NCBI RefSeq assembly: GCF_040115645.1
Contig: NC_089571.1
Location: 1-64,000 of the forward strand
DNA from: Euwallacea fornicatus
Taxonomy: Eukaryota; Arthropoda; Insecta; Coleoptera; Curculionidae
Direction: 5' to 3'
DNA length: 64,000 bases
The position numbers and the translations under genes are program-made. Numbering within the stretch: the stretch's first letter is position 1; every line of letters starts with the position of its first letter. This document shows positions 56,501-64,000 of this stretch, in pieces. Under the pieces are notes generated by a model. It was not told where the DNA came from. It worked only from the letters and a program-made list of their open reading frames with translations, and searched no databases.

Positions 56501-57166
56501 GTGACACTTTGTTTAAGGAATTTGGTCCTCATTTGCCGAAGTTATCGAGCTTCAAAATTTGAAAAGTCACACAAGTTGTGTGTTTGATCACATAAAGTAC
56601 TATTTTTCTCGGAAGTTCAACAAGATGCAATTCTGATGTGTTGTGACATCTTCAAAATCTCGTCGATCTGATTAATTTGACACTTTGTTTAAGGAATTTG
56701 GTCTTCATTTGCCGAAGTTATCGAGCTTCAAAATTTGAAAAGTCACACAAGTTTTGTGTTTGAGCACATAAAGTACTATTTCTCTTGGAAGTTCAACAAG
56801 ATACAATTCTGATGTGTTGTGACATCTTCAAAATCTCGTCGATCTGATTAATTTGACACTTTGTTTAAGGAATTTGGTCTTCATTTGCCGAAGTTATCGA
56901 GCTTCAAAATTTGAAAAGTCACACAAGTTGTGTTTGAGCACATAAAGTACTATTTTTCTCGGAAGTTCAACAAGATGCAATTCTGATGTGTTGTGACATC
57001 TTCAAAATCTCGTTGAGGTGATTAATGTGACACTTTGTTTAAGGAATTTGGTACTCATTTGCCGAAGTTATCGAGCTTCAAAATTTGAAAAGTCACACAA
57101 GTTGTGTGTTTGAGCACATAAAGTACTATTTTTCTCGGAAGTTCAACAAGATGCAATTCTGATGTG
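49393..57166. repeat. 3,868-bp HOR, two copies in the right block
   Basis: The HOR described at 35,675-43,217 is found again here, with copies beginning near 49,393 and 53,261. The GCTACGTAC marker lies at 51,919 and 55,963, a distance of 4,044 bp, or 3,868 plus one 176-bp monomer. Flanks show which copies correspond. The first ends in GTGTTTTATC with GGAACTTC (53,065-53,097), as does the first left copy. The second ends in GAGCAC and runs into CACTCTGTTTAACAAAT at 57,167, as does the second left copy. Confidence 0.85.
55249..55776. repeat. Extra monomer and recombinant units in the right block
   Basis: The unit at 55,249 begins as the GATTTATTTG/GGTTTTCATTTG variant but ends with TGTGTGTGAGCAC and TTCTGAGAAG, states that belong to the next monomer class in the other copies (for example 51,381 and 51,557). 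A CACGAGTTGTGAG unit follows, then a complete GCCTCAAAATTTG/TTCTGAGAAG unit. Relative to the sister copy near 51.4-51.9 kb there is one additional 176-bp monomer, with a chimeric joint. Confidence 0.75.
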
Positions 57167-57692
57167 TTGTGACATCTTCAAAATCTCGTCGATCTGATTA
57201 ATTTGACACTCTGTTTAACAAATTTGGTCTTCATTTGCCGAAGTTATCGAGCTTCAAAATTTGAAAAGTCACACAAGTTGTGTTTGAGCATATAAAGTAC
57301 TATTTTTCTTGGAAGTTCAACAAGATGCAATTCTGATGTGTTGTGACATCTTCAAAATCTCGTCGATCTGATTAATTTGACACTTTGTTTAAGGAATTTG
57401 GTCTTCATTTGCCGAAGTTATCGAGCTTCAAAATTTGAAAACTCACACAAGTTGTGTGTTTGAGCACATAAAGTACTATTTTTCTCGGAAGTTCAACAAG
57501 ATGCAATTCTGATGTGTTGTGACATCTTCAAAATCTCGTCGATCTGATTAATGTGACACTTTGTTTAAGGAATTTGGTCCTCATTTGCCGAAGTTATCGA
57601 GCTTCAAAATTTGAAAAGTCACATAAGTTGTGTGTTTGAGTACATAAAGTACTATTTTTCTCGGAAGTTCAACAAGATGCAATTCTGATGTG

Positions 57693-58220
57693 TTGTGACA
57701 TCTTCAAAATCTCGTTGAGGTGATTAATGTGACACTTTGTTTAACAAATTTGGTCCTCATTTGCTGAAGTTATCGAGCTTCAAAATTTGAAAAGTCACAC
57801 AAGTTGTGTGTTTGAGTACATAAAGTACTATTTTTCTTGGAAGTTCAACAAGATGCAATCATGATGTGTTGTGACATCTTCAAAATCTTGTCTAGCTACT
57901 TACTTTGACACTTTGTTTAAGGAATTTGGTCCTCATTTGCCGAAGTTATCGAGCTTCAAAATTTGAAAAGTCACACAAGTTGTGTGTTTTATCACATAAA
58001 GTACTATTTTTCTTGGAAGTTCAACAAGATGCAATTCTGATGTGTTGTGACATCTTCAAAATCTCGTTGAGGTGATTAATGTGACACTTTGTGTAAGGAA
58101 TTTGGTACTCATTTGCCGAAGTTATCGAGCTTCAAAATTTGAAAAGTCACATAAGTTGTGTGTTTGAGTACATAAAGTACTATTTTTCTCGGAAGTTCAA
58201 CAAGATGCAATTCTGATGTG
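57693..58220. repeat. Three-monomer block repeated at +3,510 bp
   Basis: The units 57,693 (CTCGTTGAGG, TTTAACAAATTTGG, CATTTGCTGAAG), 57,869 (CTTGTCTAGCTACTTAC) and 58,045 (CTTTGTGTAAGG) recur in the same order at 61,203, 61,379 and 61,555. The distance is 20 monomers minus five 2-bp deletions. CATTTGCTGAAG, a CpG-to-TpG change in the otherwise constant CATTTGCCGAAG, is a strong marker and is also seen in the unit at 58,397. Confidence 0.8.
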
Positions 58221-59184
58221 TTGTGACATCTTCAAAATCTCGTCGATCTGATTAATTTGACACTTTGTTTAAGGAATTTGGTCTTCATTTGCCGAAGTTA
58301 TCGAGCTTCAAAATTTGAAAACTCACACAAGTTGTGTGTTTGAGCACATAAAGTACTATTTTTCTTGGAAGTTCAACAAGATGCAATTCTGATGTGTTGT
58401 GACATCTTCAAAATCTCGTCGAGCTGATTAATTTGACACTCTGTTTAACAAATTTGGTCCTCATTTGCTGAAGTTATCGAGCTTCAAAATTTGAAAAGTC
58501 ACATAAGTTGTGTGTTTGAGTACATAAAGTACTATTTTTCTCGGAAGTTCAACAAGATGCAATTCTGATGTGTTGTGACATCTTCAAAATCTCGTCGATC
58601 TGATTAATGTGACACTTTGTTTAAGGAATTTGGTCTTCATTTGCCGAAGTTATCGAGCTTCAAAATTTGAAAAGTCACACAAGTTGTGTTTGAGCATATA
58701 AAGTACTATTTTTCTTGGAAGTTCAACAAGATGCAATTCTGATGTGTTGTGACATCTTCAAAATCTCGTCGATCTGATTAATTTGACACTTTGTTTAAGG
58801 AATTTGGTCTTCATTTGCCGAAGTTATCGAGCTTCAAAATTTGAAAACTCACACAAGTTGTGTGTTTGAGCACATAAAGTACTATTTTTCTCGGAAGTTC
58901 AACAAGATGCAATTCTGATGTGTTGTGACATCTTCAAAATCTCGTCGATCTGATTAATGTGACACTTTGTTTAAGGAATTTGGTCCTCATTTGCCGAAGT
59001 TATCGAGCTTCAAAATTTGAAAAGTCACACAAGTTGTGTGTTTGATCACATAAAGTACTATTTTTCTCGGAAGTTCAACAAGATGCAATTCTGATGTGTT
59101 GTGACATCTTCAAAATCTCGTCGATCTGATTAATGTGACACTTTGTTTAAGGAATTTGGTCCTCATTTGCCGAAGTTATCGAGC

Positions 59185-59197
59185 TTCAAAATTTGAA
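59185..59197. other. Dyad 1, TTCAAA-R-TTTGAA (example monomer)
   Basis: Monomer positions 87-99 form a perfect 6+6 inverted repeat around one base; the example given is from the homogenised run. The arms are intact in nearly all copies of both subfamilies, while the centre base is G in most A units and A in B units. Rare arm changes include CACAGTTTG (A unit 2521 and its copies), GCCTCAAAATTTG and GCTTAAAAATTTG. Confidence 0.9.
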
Positions 59198-59201
59198 AAG
59201 T

Positions 59202-59216
59202 CACACAAGTTGTGTG
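59202..59216. other. Dyad 2, 7+7 inverted repeat CACACAA-G-TTGTGTG (example)
   Basis: Monomer positions 104-118 of subfamily B are a perfect 15-bp odd-centred palindrome. Subfamily A keeps a weaker form, CACAA-AAG-TTGTG. It lies four bases after dyad 1. Its right edge, position 118/119, is where every 58-bp tail begins, and the 2-bp deletion of the 174-bp monomers lies in its right arm. Confidence 0.88.
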
Positions 59217-59268
59217 TTTGATCACATAAAGTACTATTTTTCTCGGAAGTTCAACAAGATGCAATTCT

Positions 59269-59284
59269 GATGTGTTGTGACATC
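59269..59284. other. Short dyad across the monomer junction (example)
   Basis: GATGT at monomer positions 171-175 and ACATC at positions 6-10 of the next monomer are complementary, separated by GTTGTG. The pairing needs two adjacent monomers and is kept in most A and B junctions. It is lost in units starting GTGACATTG, GTGATATC or ATGTCATG. It is short, so chance is possible. Confidence 0.55.
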
Positions 59285-60154
59285 TTCAAAATCTCGTCGA
59301 TCTGATTAATGTGACACTTTGTTTAAGGAATTTGGTCCTCATTTGCCGAAGTTATCGAGCTTCAAAATTTGAAAAGTCACACAAGTTGTGTGTTTGATCA
59401 CATAAAGTACTATTTTTCTCGGAAGTTCAACAAGATGCAATTCTGATGTGTTGTGACATCTTCAAAATCTCGTCGATCTGATTAATGTGACACTTTGTTT
59501 AAGGAATTTGGTCCTCATTTGCCGAAGTTATCGAGCTTCAAAATTTGAAAAGTCACACAAGTTGTGTGTTTGATCACATAAAGTACTATTTTTCTCGGAA
59601 GTTCAACAAGATGCAATTCTGATGTGTTGTGACATCTTCAAAATCTCGTCGATCTGATTAATGTGACACTTTGTTTAAGGAATTTGGTCCTCATTTGCCG
59701 AAGTTATCGAGCTTCAAAATTTGAAAAGTCACACAAGTTGTGTGTTTGATCACATAAAGTACTATTTTTCTCGGAAGTTCAACAAGATGCAATTCTGATG
59801 TGTTGTGACATCTTCAAAATCTCGTCGATCTGATTAATGTGACACTTTGTTTAAGGAATTTGGTCCTCATTTGCCGAAGTTATCGAGCTTCAAAATTTGA
59901 AAAGTCACACAAGTTGTGTGTTTGATCACATAAAGTACTATTTTTCTCGGAAGTTCAACAAGATGCAATTCTGATGTGTTGTGACATCTTCAAAATCTCG
60001 TCGATCTGATTAATTTGACACTTTGTTTAAGGAATTTGGTCTTCATTTGCCGAAGTTATCGAGCTTCAAAATTTGAAAAGTCACACAAGTTGTGTGTTTG
60101 AGCACATAAAGTACTATTTCTCTTGGAAGTTCAACAAGATGCAATTCTGATGTG

Positions 60155-60850
60155 TTGTGACATCTTCAAAATCTCGTCGATCTGATTAATTTGACACTTT
60201 GTTTAAGGAATTTGGTCTTCATTTGCCGAAGTTATCGAGCTTCAAAATTTGAAAAGTCACACAAGTTGTGTTTGAGCACATAAAATACTATTTTTCTCGG
60301 AAGTTCAACAAGATGCAATTCTGATGTGTTGTGACATCTTCAAAATCTCGTCGATCTGATTAATGTGACACTTTGTTTAAGGAATTTGGTCTTCATTTGC
60401 CGAAGTTATCGAGCTTCAAAATTTGAAAAGTCACACAAGTTGTGTTTGAGCACATAAAGTACTATTTTTCTCGGAAGTTCAACAAGATGCAATTCTGATG
60501 TGTTGTGACATCTTCAAAATCTCGTTGAGGTGATTAATGTGACACTTTGTTTAAGGAATTTGGTCTTCATTTGCCGAAGTTATCGAGCTTCAAAATTTGA
60601 AAAGTCACACAAGTTGTGTTTGAGCACATAAAGTACTATTTTTCTCGGAAGTTCAACAAGATGCAATTCTGATGTGTTGTGACATCTTCAAAATCTCGTT
60701 GAGGTGATTAATGTGACACTTTGTTTAAGGAATTTGGTCTTCATTTGCCGAAGTTATCGAGCTTCAAAATTTGAAAAGTCACACAAGTTGTGTTTGAGCA
60801 CATAAAGTACTATTTTTCTCGGAAGTTCAACAAGATGCAATTCTGATGTG
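60155..60850. repeat. Run of four consecutive 174-bp monomers
   Basis: Elsewhere 174-bp units are isolated among 176-bp ones, but here four are adjacent (60155, 60329, 60503, 60677). The first also carries CATAAAATACT in place of CATAAAGTACT, a marker shared only with units 62,259 and 62,961. The third and fourth are CTCGTTGAGG/GGTCTTC units that look the same by eye. A local one- to two-monomer amplification is likely. Confidence 0.85.
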
Positions 60851-61730
60851 TTGTGACATCTTCAAAATCTCGTTGAGGTGATTAATGTGACACTTTGTTT
60901 AAGGAATTTGGTCTTCATTTGCCGAAGTTATCGAGCTTCAAAATTTGAAAACTCACACAAGTTGTGTGTTTGAGCACATAAAGTACTATTTTTCTTGGAA
61001 GTTCAACAAGATGCAATTCTGATGTGTTGTGACATCTTCAAAATCTCGTCGATCTGATTAATGTGACACTTTGTTTAAGGAATTTGGTCTTCATTTGCCG
61101 AAGTTATCGAGCTTCAAAATTTGAAAAGTCTCACAAGTTGTGTGTTTGAGTACATAAAGTACTATTTTTCTCGGAAGTTCAACAAGATGCAATTCTGATG
61201 TGTTGTGACATCTTCAAAATCTCGTTGAGGTGATTAATGTGACACTTTGTTTAACAAATTTGGTCCTCATTTGCTGAAGTTATCGAGCTTCAAAATTTGA
61301 AAAGTCACACAAGTTGTGTGTTTGAGTACATAAAGTACTATTTTTCTTGGAAGTTCAACAAGATGCAATCATGATGTGTTGTGACATCTTCAAAATCTTG
61401 TCTAGCTACTTACTTTGACACTTTGTTTAAGGAATTTGGTCCTCATTTGCCGAAGTTATCGAGCTTCAAAATTTGAAAAGTCACACAAGTTGTGTGTTTT
61501 ATCACATAAAGTACTATTTTTCTTGGAAGTTCAACAAGATGCAATTCTGATGTGTTGTGACATCTTCAAAATCTCGTTGAGGTGATTAATGTGACACTTT
61601 GTGTAAGGAATTTGGTACTCATTTGCCGAAGTTATCGAGCTTCAAAATTTGAAAAGTCACATAAGTTGTGTGTTTGAGTACATAAAGTACTATTTTTCTC
61701 GGAAGTTCAACAAGATGCAATTCTGATGTG

Positions 61731-63134
61731 TTGTGACATCTTCAAAATCTCGTCGATCTGATTAATGTGACACTTTGTTTAAGGAATTTGGTCTTCATTT
61801 GCCGAAGTTATCGAGCTTCAAAATTTGAAAAGTCACACAAGTTGTGTGTTTGAGCACATAAAGTACTATTTTTCTCGGAAGTTCAACAAGATGCAATTCT
61901 GATGTGTTGTGACATCTTCAAAATCTCGTTGAGGTGATTAATGTGACACTTTGTTTAAGGAATTTGGTACTCATTTGCCGAAGTTATCGAGCTTCAAAAT
62001 TTGAAAAGTCACACAAGTTGTGTGTTTTATCACATAAAGTACTATTTTTCTTGGAAGTTCAACAAGATGCAATCATGATGTGTTGTGACATCTTCAAAAT
62101 CTTGTCTAGCTACTTACTTTGACACTTTGTTTAAGGAATTTGGTCCTCATTTGCCGAAGTTATCGAGCTTCAAAATTTGAAAAGTCACACAAGTTGTGTG
62201 TTTGAGCACATAAAGTACTATTTCTCTTGGAAGTTCAACAAGATGCAATTCTGATGTGTTGTGACATCTTCAAAATCTCGTCGATCTGATTAATTTGACA
62301 CTTTGTTTAAGGAATTTGGTCTTCATTTGCCGAAGTTATCGAGCTTCAAAATTTGAAAAGTCACACAAGTTGTGTTTGAGCACATAAAATACTATTTTTC
62401 TCGGAAGTTCAACAAGATGCAATTCTGATGTGTTGTGACATCTTCAAAATCTCGTCGATCTGATTAATGTGACACTTTGTTTAAGGAATTTGGTCTTCAT
62501 TTGCCGAAGTTATCGAGCTTCAAAATTTGAAAAGTCACACAAGTTGTGTGTTTGAGCACATAAAGTACTATTTTTCTCGGAAGTTCAACAAGATGCAATT
62601 CTGATGTGTTGTGACATCTTCAAAATCTCGTTGAGGTGATTAATGTGACACTTTGTTTAAGGAATTTGGTACTCATTTGCCGAAGTTATCGAGCTTCAAA
62701 ATTTGAAAAGTCACACAAGTTGTGTGTTTTATCACAGAAAGTACTATTTTTCTTGGAAGTTCAACAAGATGCAATCATGATGTGTTGTGACATCTTCAAA
62801 ATCTTGTCTAGCTACTTACTTTGACACTTTGTTTAAGGAATTTGGTCCTCATTTGCCGAAGTTATCGAGCTTCAAAATTTGAAAAGTCACACAAGTTGTG
62901 TGTTTGAGCACATAAAGTACTATTTCTCTTGGAAGTTCAACAAGATGCAATTCTGATGTGTTGTGACATCTTCAAAATCTCGTCGATCTGATTAATTTGA
63001 CACTTTGTTTAAGGAATTTGGTCTTCATTTGCCGAAGTTATCGAGCTTCAAAATTTGAAAAGTCACACAAGTTGTGTTTGAGCACATAAAATACTATTTT
63101 TCTCGGAAGTTCAACAAGATGCAATTCTGATGTG
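61731..63134. repeat. 702-bp four-monomer HOR, two copies
   Basis: 61,731-62,432 and 62,433-63,134 have the same four-monomer order: CTCGTCGATC with GAGCAC; CTCGTTGAGG with GTTTTATCAC; CTTGTCTAGCTAC with TATTTCTCTTGG; then a 174-bp unit with CATAAAATACT. The period is 4 x 176 - 2. The one difference I found is CACATAAAG against CACAGAAAG near 62,035 and 62,737. Each copy holds a chance 62-codon frame (61,934-62,122 and 62,636-62,824). Confidence 0.88.
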
Positions 63135-64000
63135 TTGTGACATCTTCAAAATCTCGTCGATCTGATTAATGTGACACTTTGTTTAAGGAATTTGGTCTTC
63201 ATTTGCCGAAGTTATCGAGCTTCAAAATTTGAAAAGTCACACAAGTTGTGTGTTTTATCACATAAAGTACTATTTTTCTTGGAAGTTCAACAAGATGCAA
63301 TCATGATGTGTTGTGACATCTTCAAAATCTTGTCTAGCTACTTACTTTGACACTTTGTTTAAGGAATTTGGTCCTCATTTGCCGAAGTTATCGAGCTTCA
63401 AAATTTGAAAAGTCACACAAGTTGTGTGTTTTATCACATAAAGTACTATTTTTCTTGGAAGTTCAACAAGATGCAATTCTGATGTGTTGTGACATCTTCA
63501 AAATCTCGTCGATCTGATTAATGTGACACTTTGTTTAAGGAATTTGGTCTTCATTTGCCGAAGTTATCGAGCTTCAAAATTTGAAAAGTCACACAAGTTG
63601 TGTGTTTTATCACATAAAGTACTATTTTTCTTGGAAGTTCAACAAGATGCAATCATGATGTGTTGTGACATCTTCAAAATCTTGTCTAGCTACTTACTTT
63701 GACACTTTGTTTAAGGAATTTGGTCCTCATTTGCCGAAGTTATCGAGCTTCAAAATTTGAAAAGTCACACAAGTTGTGTGTTTGAGTACATAAAGTACTA
63801 TTTTTCTCGGAAGTTCAACAAGATGCAATTCTGATGTGTTGTGACATCTTCAAAATCTCGTCGATCTGATTAATGTGACACTTTGTTTAAGGAATTTGGT
63901 CTTCATTTGCCGAAGTTATCGAGCTTCAAAATTTGAAAAGTCACACAAGTTGTGTTTGAGCAGATAAAGTACTATTTTTCTGGGAAGTTCAACAAGATGC
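63135..64000. repeat. Right-edge monomers with a two-monomer alternation
   Basis: The unit at 63,135 starts like a third copy of the 702-bp HOR but then takes GTTTTATCAC and TTCTTGG. Units 63,135 and 63,487 match one another, and both are followed by CTTGTCTAGCTAC units (63,311 and 63,663), a 352-bp two-monomer step. The final unit at 63,839 is cut at 162 bp by the window edge. It carries the 2-bp deletion, a unique GAGCAGATAAAG and TTCTGGGAAG. Confidence 0.8.

Larger units (their letters stand above)
43808..57701. repeat. Large duplication, right copy, expanded to 13,894 bp
   Basis: This block repeats the order of 32,730-43,807. Its start matches at +11,078 bp and its end at +13,894 bp (unit 43,273 to 57,167, unit 43,623 to 57,517). 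The extra length is 2,816 bp. It is accounted for by a 2,640-bp tandem duplication (45,271-47,950 against 47,911-50,590) and one additional 176-bp monomer in the 55.2-55.8 kb interval: 11,078 + 2,640 + 176 = 13,894. The match ends in the unit at 57,693, where CTCGTTGAGG replaces CTCGTCGATC. Confidence 0.85.
58923..59978. repeat. Six identical consecutive 176-bp monomers
   Basis: Units starting at 58,923, 59,099, 59,275, 59,451, 59,627 and 59,803 are the same by eye. Each has CTCGTCGATC, ATTAATGTGAC, GGTCCTC, GTTTGATCACATAAAG, TTCTCGGAAG and GCAATTCTG. Elsewhere neighbouring monomers usually differ at several diagnostic sites, so this is a very recent single-monomer amplification. The next unit at 59,979 changes to ATTAATTTGAC, GGTCTTC and GAGCAC. 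Confidence 0.9.
36945..63134. repeat. Seventeen 174-bp monomers with a common 2-bp deletion
   Basis: Units starting at 36945, 39055, 40813, 42923, 43273, 50663, 52773, 54531, 56817, 57167, 58573, 60155, 60329, 60503, 60677, 62259 and 62961 read AAGTTGTGTTTGAGC instead of AAGTTGTGTGTTTGAGC. One GT step is missing in the right arm of the second dyad (positions 114-118). The incomplete last unit at 63,839 also carries it. None occurs before 36,945. Replication slippage in the short GT run is the simple origin, followed by spread with the HORs. Confidence 0.93.
1..64000. repeat. 176-bp tandem satellite array filling the window
   Basis: Every base belongs to a direct tandem array with a 176-bp period. 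Landmarks in order within the monomer are TTGTGACAT (position 1), CTCGTCGA (19), TTTGACACTTTG (37), CATTTGCCGAAGTTATCGAG (66), the dyad TTCAAA-R-TTTGAA (87-99), the dyad around AAGTTGTGTG (104-118), CATAAAGTACTATTTTTC (126) and CAAGATGCAAT (157). Counting starts of TTGTGACA gives 118 monomers plus 24 partial repeats of 58 bp from 1 to 22,160, then 237 monomers from 22,161 to 63,838, of which 17 are 174 bp. The arithmetic closes exactly in both halves, so there is no other net insertion or deletion. All copies point the same way and no foreign DNA interrupts them. GC is about 35% in the B consensus, with five CpG sites. Satellite identity is certain from the sequence. A centromeric role is inference, and the family name and host are unknown. 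Confidence 0.98.
22129..64000. repeat. Satellite subfamily B domain
   Basis: From here on monomers carry CACACAAGTTGTG or CACATAAGTTGTG, GGAAGTTCAACAAG, TTTAAGGAATTTGG and an A-centred TTCAAA-A-TTTGAA dyad. Variation is concentrated in a few blocks. Positions 19-37 read CTCGTCGATCTGATT, CTCGTTGAGGTGATT, CTCGATGAGGTGATT or CTTGTCTAGCTACTTAC. Positions 61-65 read GTCCT, GTCTT, GTACT or GTCAT. Positions 120-126 read TTGAGCA, TTGAGTA, TTGATCA, TTGAATA or TTTATCA. Positions 143-150 read CTCGGAAG or CTTGGAAG with a few variants. Positions 163-172 read GCAATTCTGA or GCAATCATGA. These states occur in many combinations. From 22,161 to 36,944 every unit is exactly 176 bp; 174-bp units appear from 36,945. 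The right end is cut by the window edge. Confidence 0.95.

Noticed and set aside
61934..62122. 62-codon open reading frame, plus strand
   Set aside because: It starts with GTG, lies wholly inside satellite monomers and is open only because the GTTTTATCAC variant removes the TGA found in GTTTGAGCAC units and because GCAATCATGA replaces GCAATTCTGA. It has no recognisable domain and no gene-like context.
62636..62824. Second 62-codon frame, nearly the same as the first
   Set aside because: It is the copy of the first frame in the next 702-bp HOR unit. The single His-to-Gln difference is one base, CACAT to CACAG. Duplication here reflects satellite amplification, not conservation of a protein.
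1..64000. CRISPR array
   Set aside because: Regular spacing comes from a contiguous 176-bp tandem repeat. There are no unique spacers between short repeats and no cas genes.
1..64000. CENP-B box
   Set aside because: I looked for the core TTCG....A..CGGG on both strands. TTCTCGGAAG has no suitable partner bases, and no copy fits.
22129..64000. RNA polymerase III B box at GTTCAACAA
   Set aside because: It approaches GWTCRANNC but has A instead of C at the last position, no convincing A box lies upstream, and subfamily A has ATTCAACAA. It is probably chance.
1..64000. Retrotransposon or other insertion within the array
   Set aside because: The monomer count closes exactly with 176-, 58- and 2-bp terms, leaving no room for foreign sequence. 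No LTRs, terminal inverted repeats, poly-A tails or target-site duplications are visible.
1..64000. Telomere-type repeats (GTTTAAC, GTTTAAG)
   Set aside because: These occur once per monomer as part of the 176-bp unit and are not tandem short repeats.

Overview
The whole window is one uninterrupted, head-to-tail satellite DNA array. I see no gene, RNA gene, transposon or unique sequence in it. The basic repeat is 176 bp, about 35% GC, all in one orientation. Setting position 1 of the monomer at the T of TTGTGACAT, the window parses completely into 355 full monomers, 24 extra 58-bp partial repeats and one incomplete monomer of 162 bp at the right edge. The array runs off both ends. Such an array means a eukaryotic nuclear chromosome, in a heterochromatic block. 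A near-nucleosomal unit, higher-order repeats (HORs) and short dyads fit a centromeric or pericentromeric satellite. Plant origin is my first guess, but an animal is not excluded. I do not recognise the monomer as a named family, and it does not resemble the Arabidopsis 178-bp, Brassica CentBr or rice CentO repeats as I recall them.

There are two subfamilies. Subfamily A fills 1 to about 22,120. It reads AAAAGTTGTG, TTTTTCATGGAAATTC and usually TTCAAAGTTTGAA. It contains 118 monomers plus all 24 copies of the 58-bp tail (monomer positions 119-176), which give compound 234-bp units. Subfamily B fills about 22,120 to 64,000. It reads ACACAAGTTGTG, TTCTCGGAAGTTC or TTCTTGGAAGTTC, and TTCAAAATTTGAA. 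It has no tails, but 17 monomers are 174 bp because of one recurrent 2-bp deletion. The A/B switch happens inside one monomer, within 22,111-22,128, without loss of phase.

Above the monomer level the array is a nest of duplications. A has HORs of about 17 monomers (period 2,990 bp, later 2,168 and 3,048 bp). B begins with 8-, 9- and 10-mer blocks (22.5-27.4 kb), then 5-, 6- and 11-mer blocks (29-33.6 kb). Next comes a large tandem duplication: an 11,078-bp block at about 32,730-43,807 is followed by its own copy at about 43,808-57,701. That copy has grown to 13,894 bp through an internal 2,640-bp (15-monomer) tandem duplication with no mismatch by eye, plus one extra 176-bp monomer. Each large block also holds two copies of an approximately 3,868-bp HOR. 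The right end (57.7-64 kb) is freshly amplified: six identical monomers in a row, four consecutive 174-bp monomers, and a 702-bp four-monomer HOR present twice.

The only open reading frames of 60 codons or more are two 62-codon GTG-start frames inside that 702-bp HOR. They arise because one monomer variant removes a TGA stop, and I do not treat them as genes. What the window records is array evolution: unequal exchange, local amplification, gene-conversion-like mixing and probable CpG decay.
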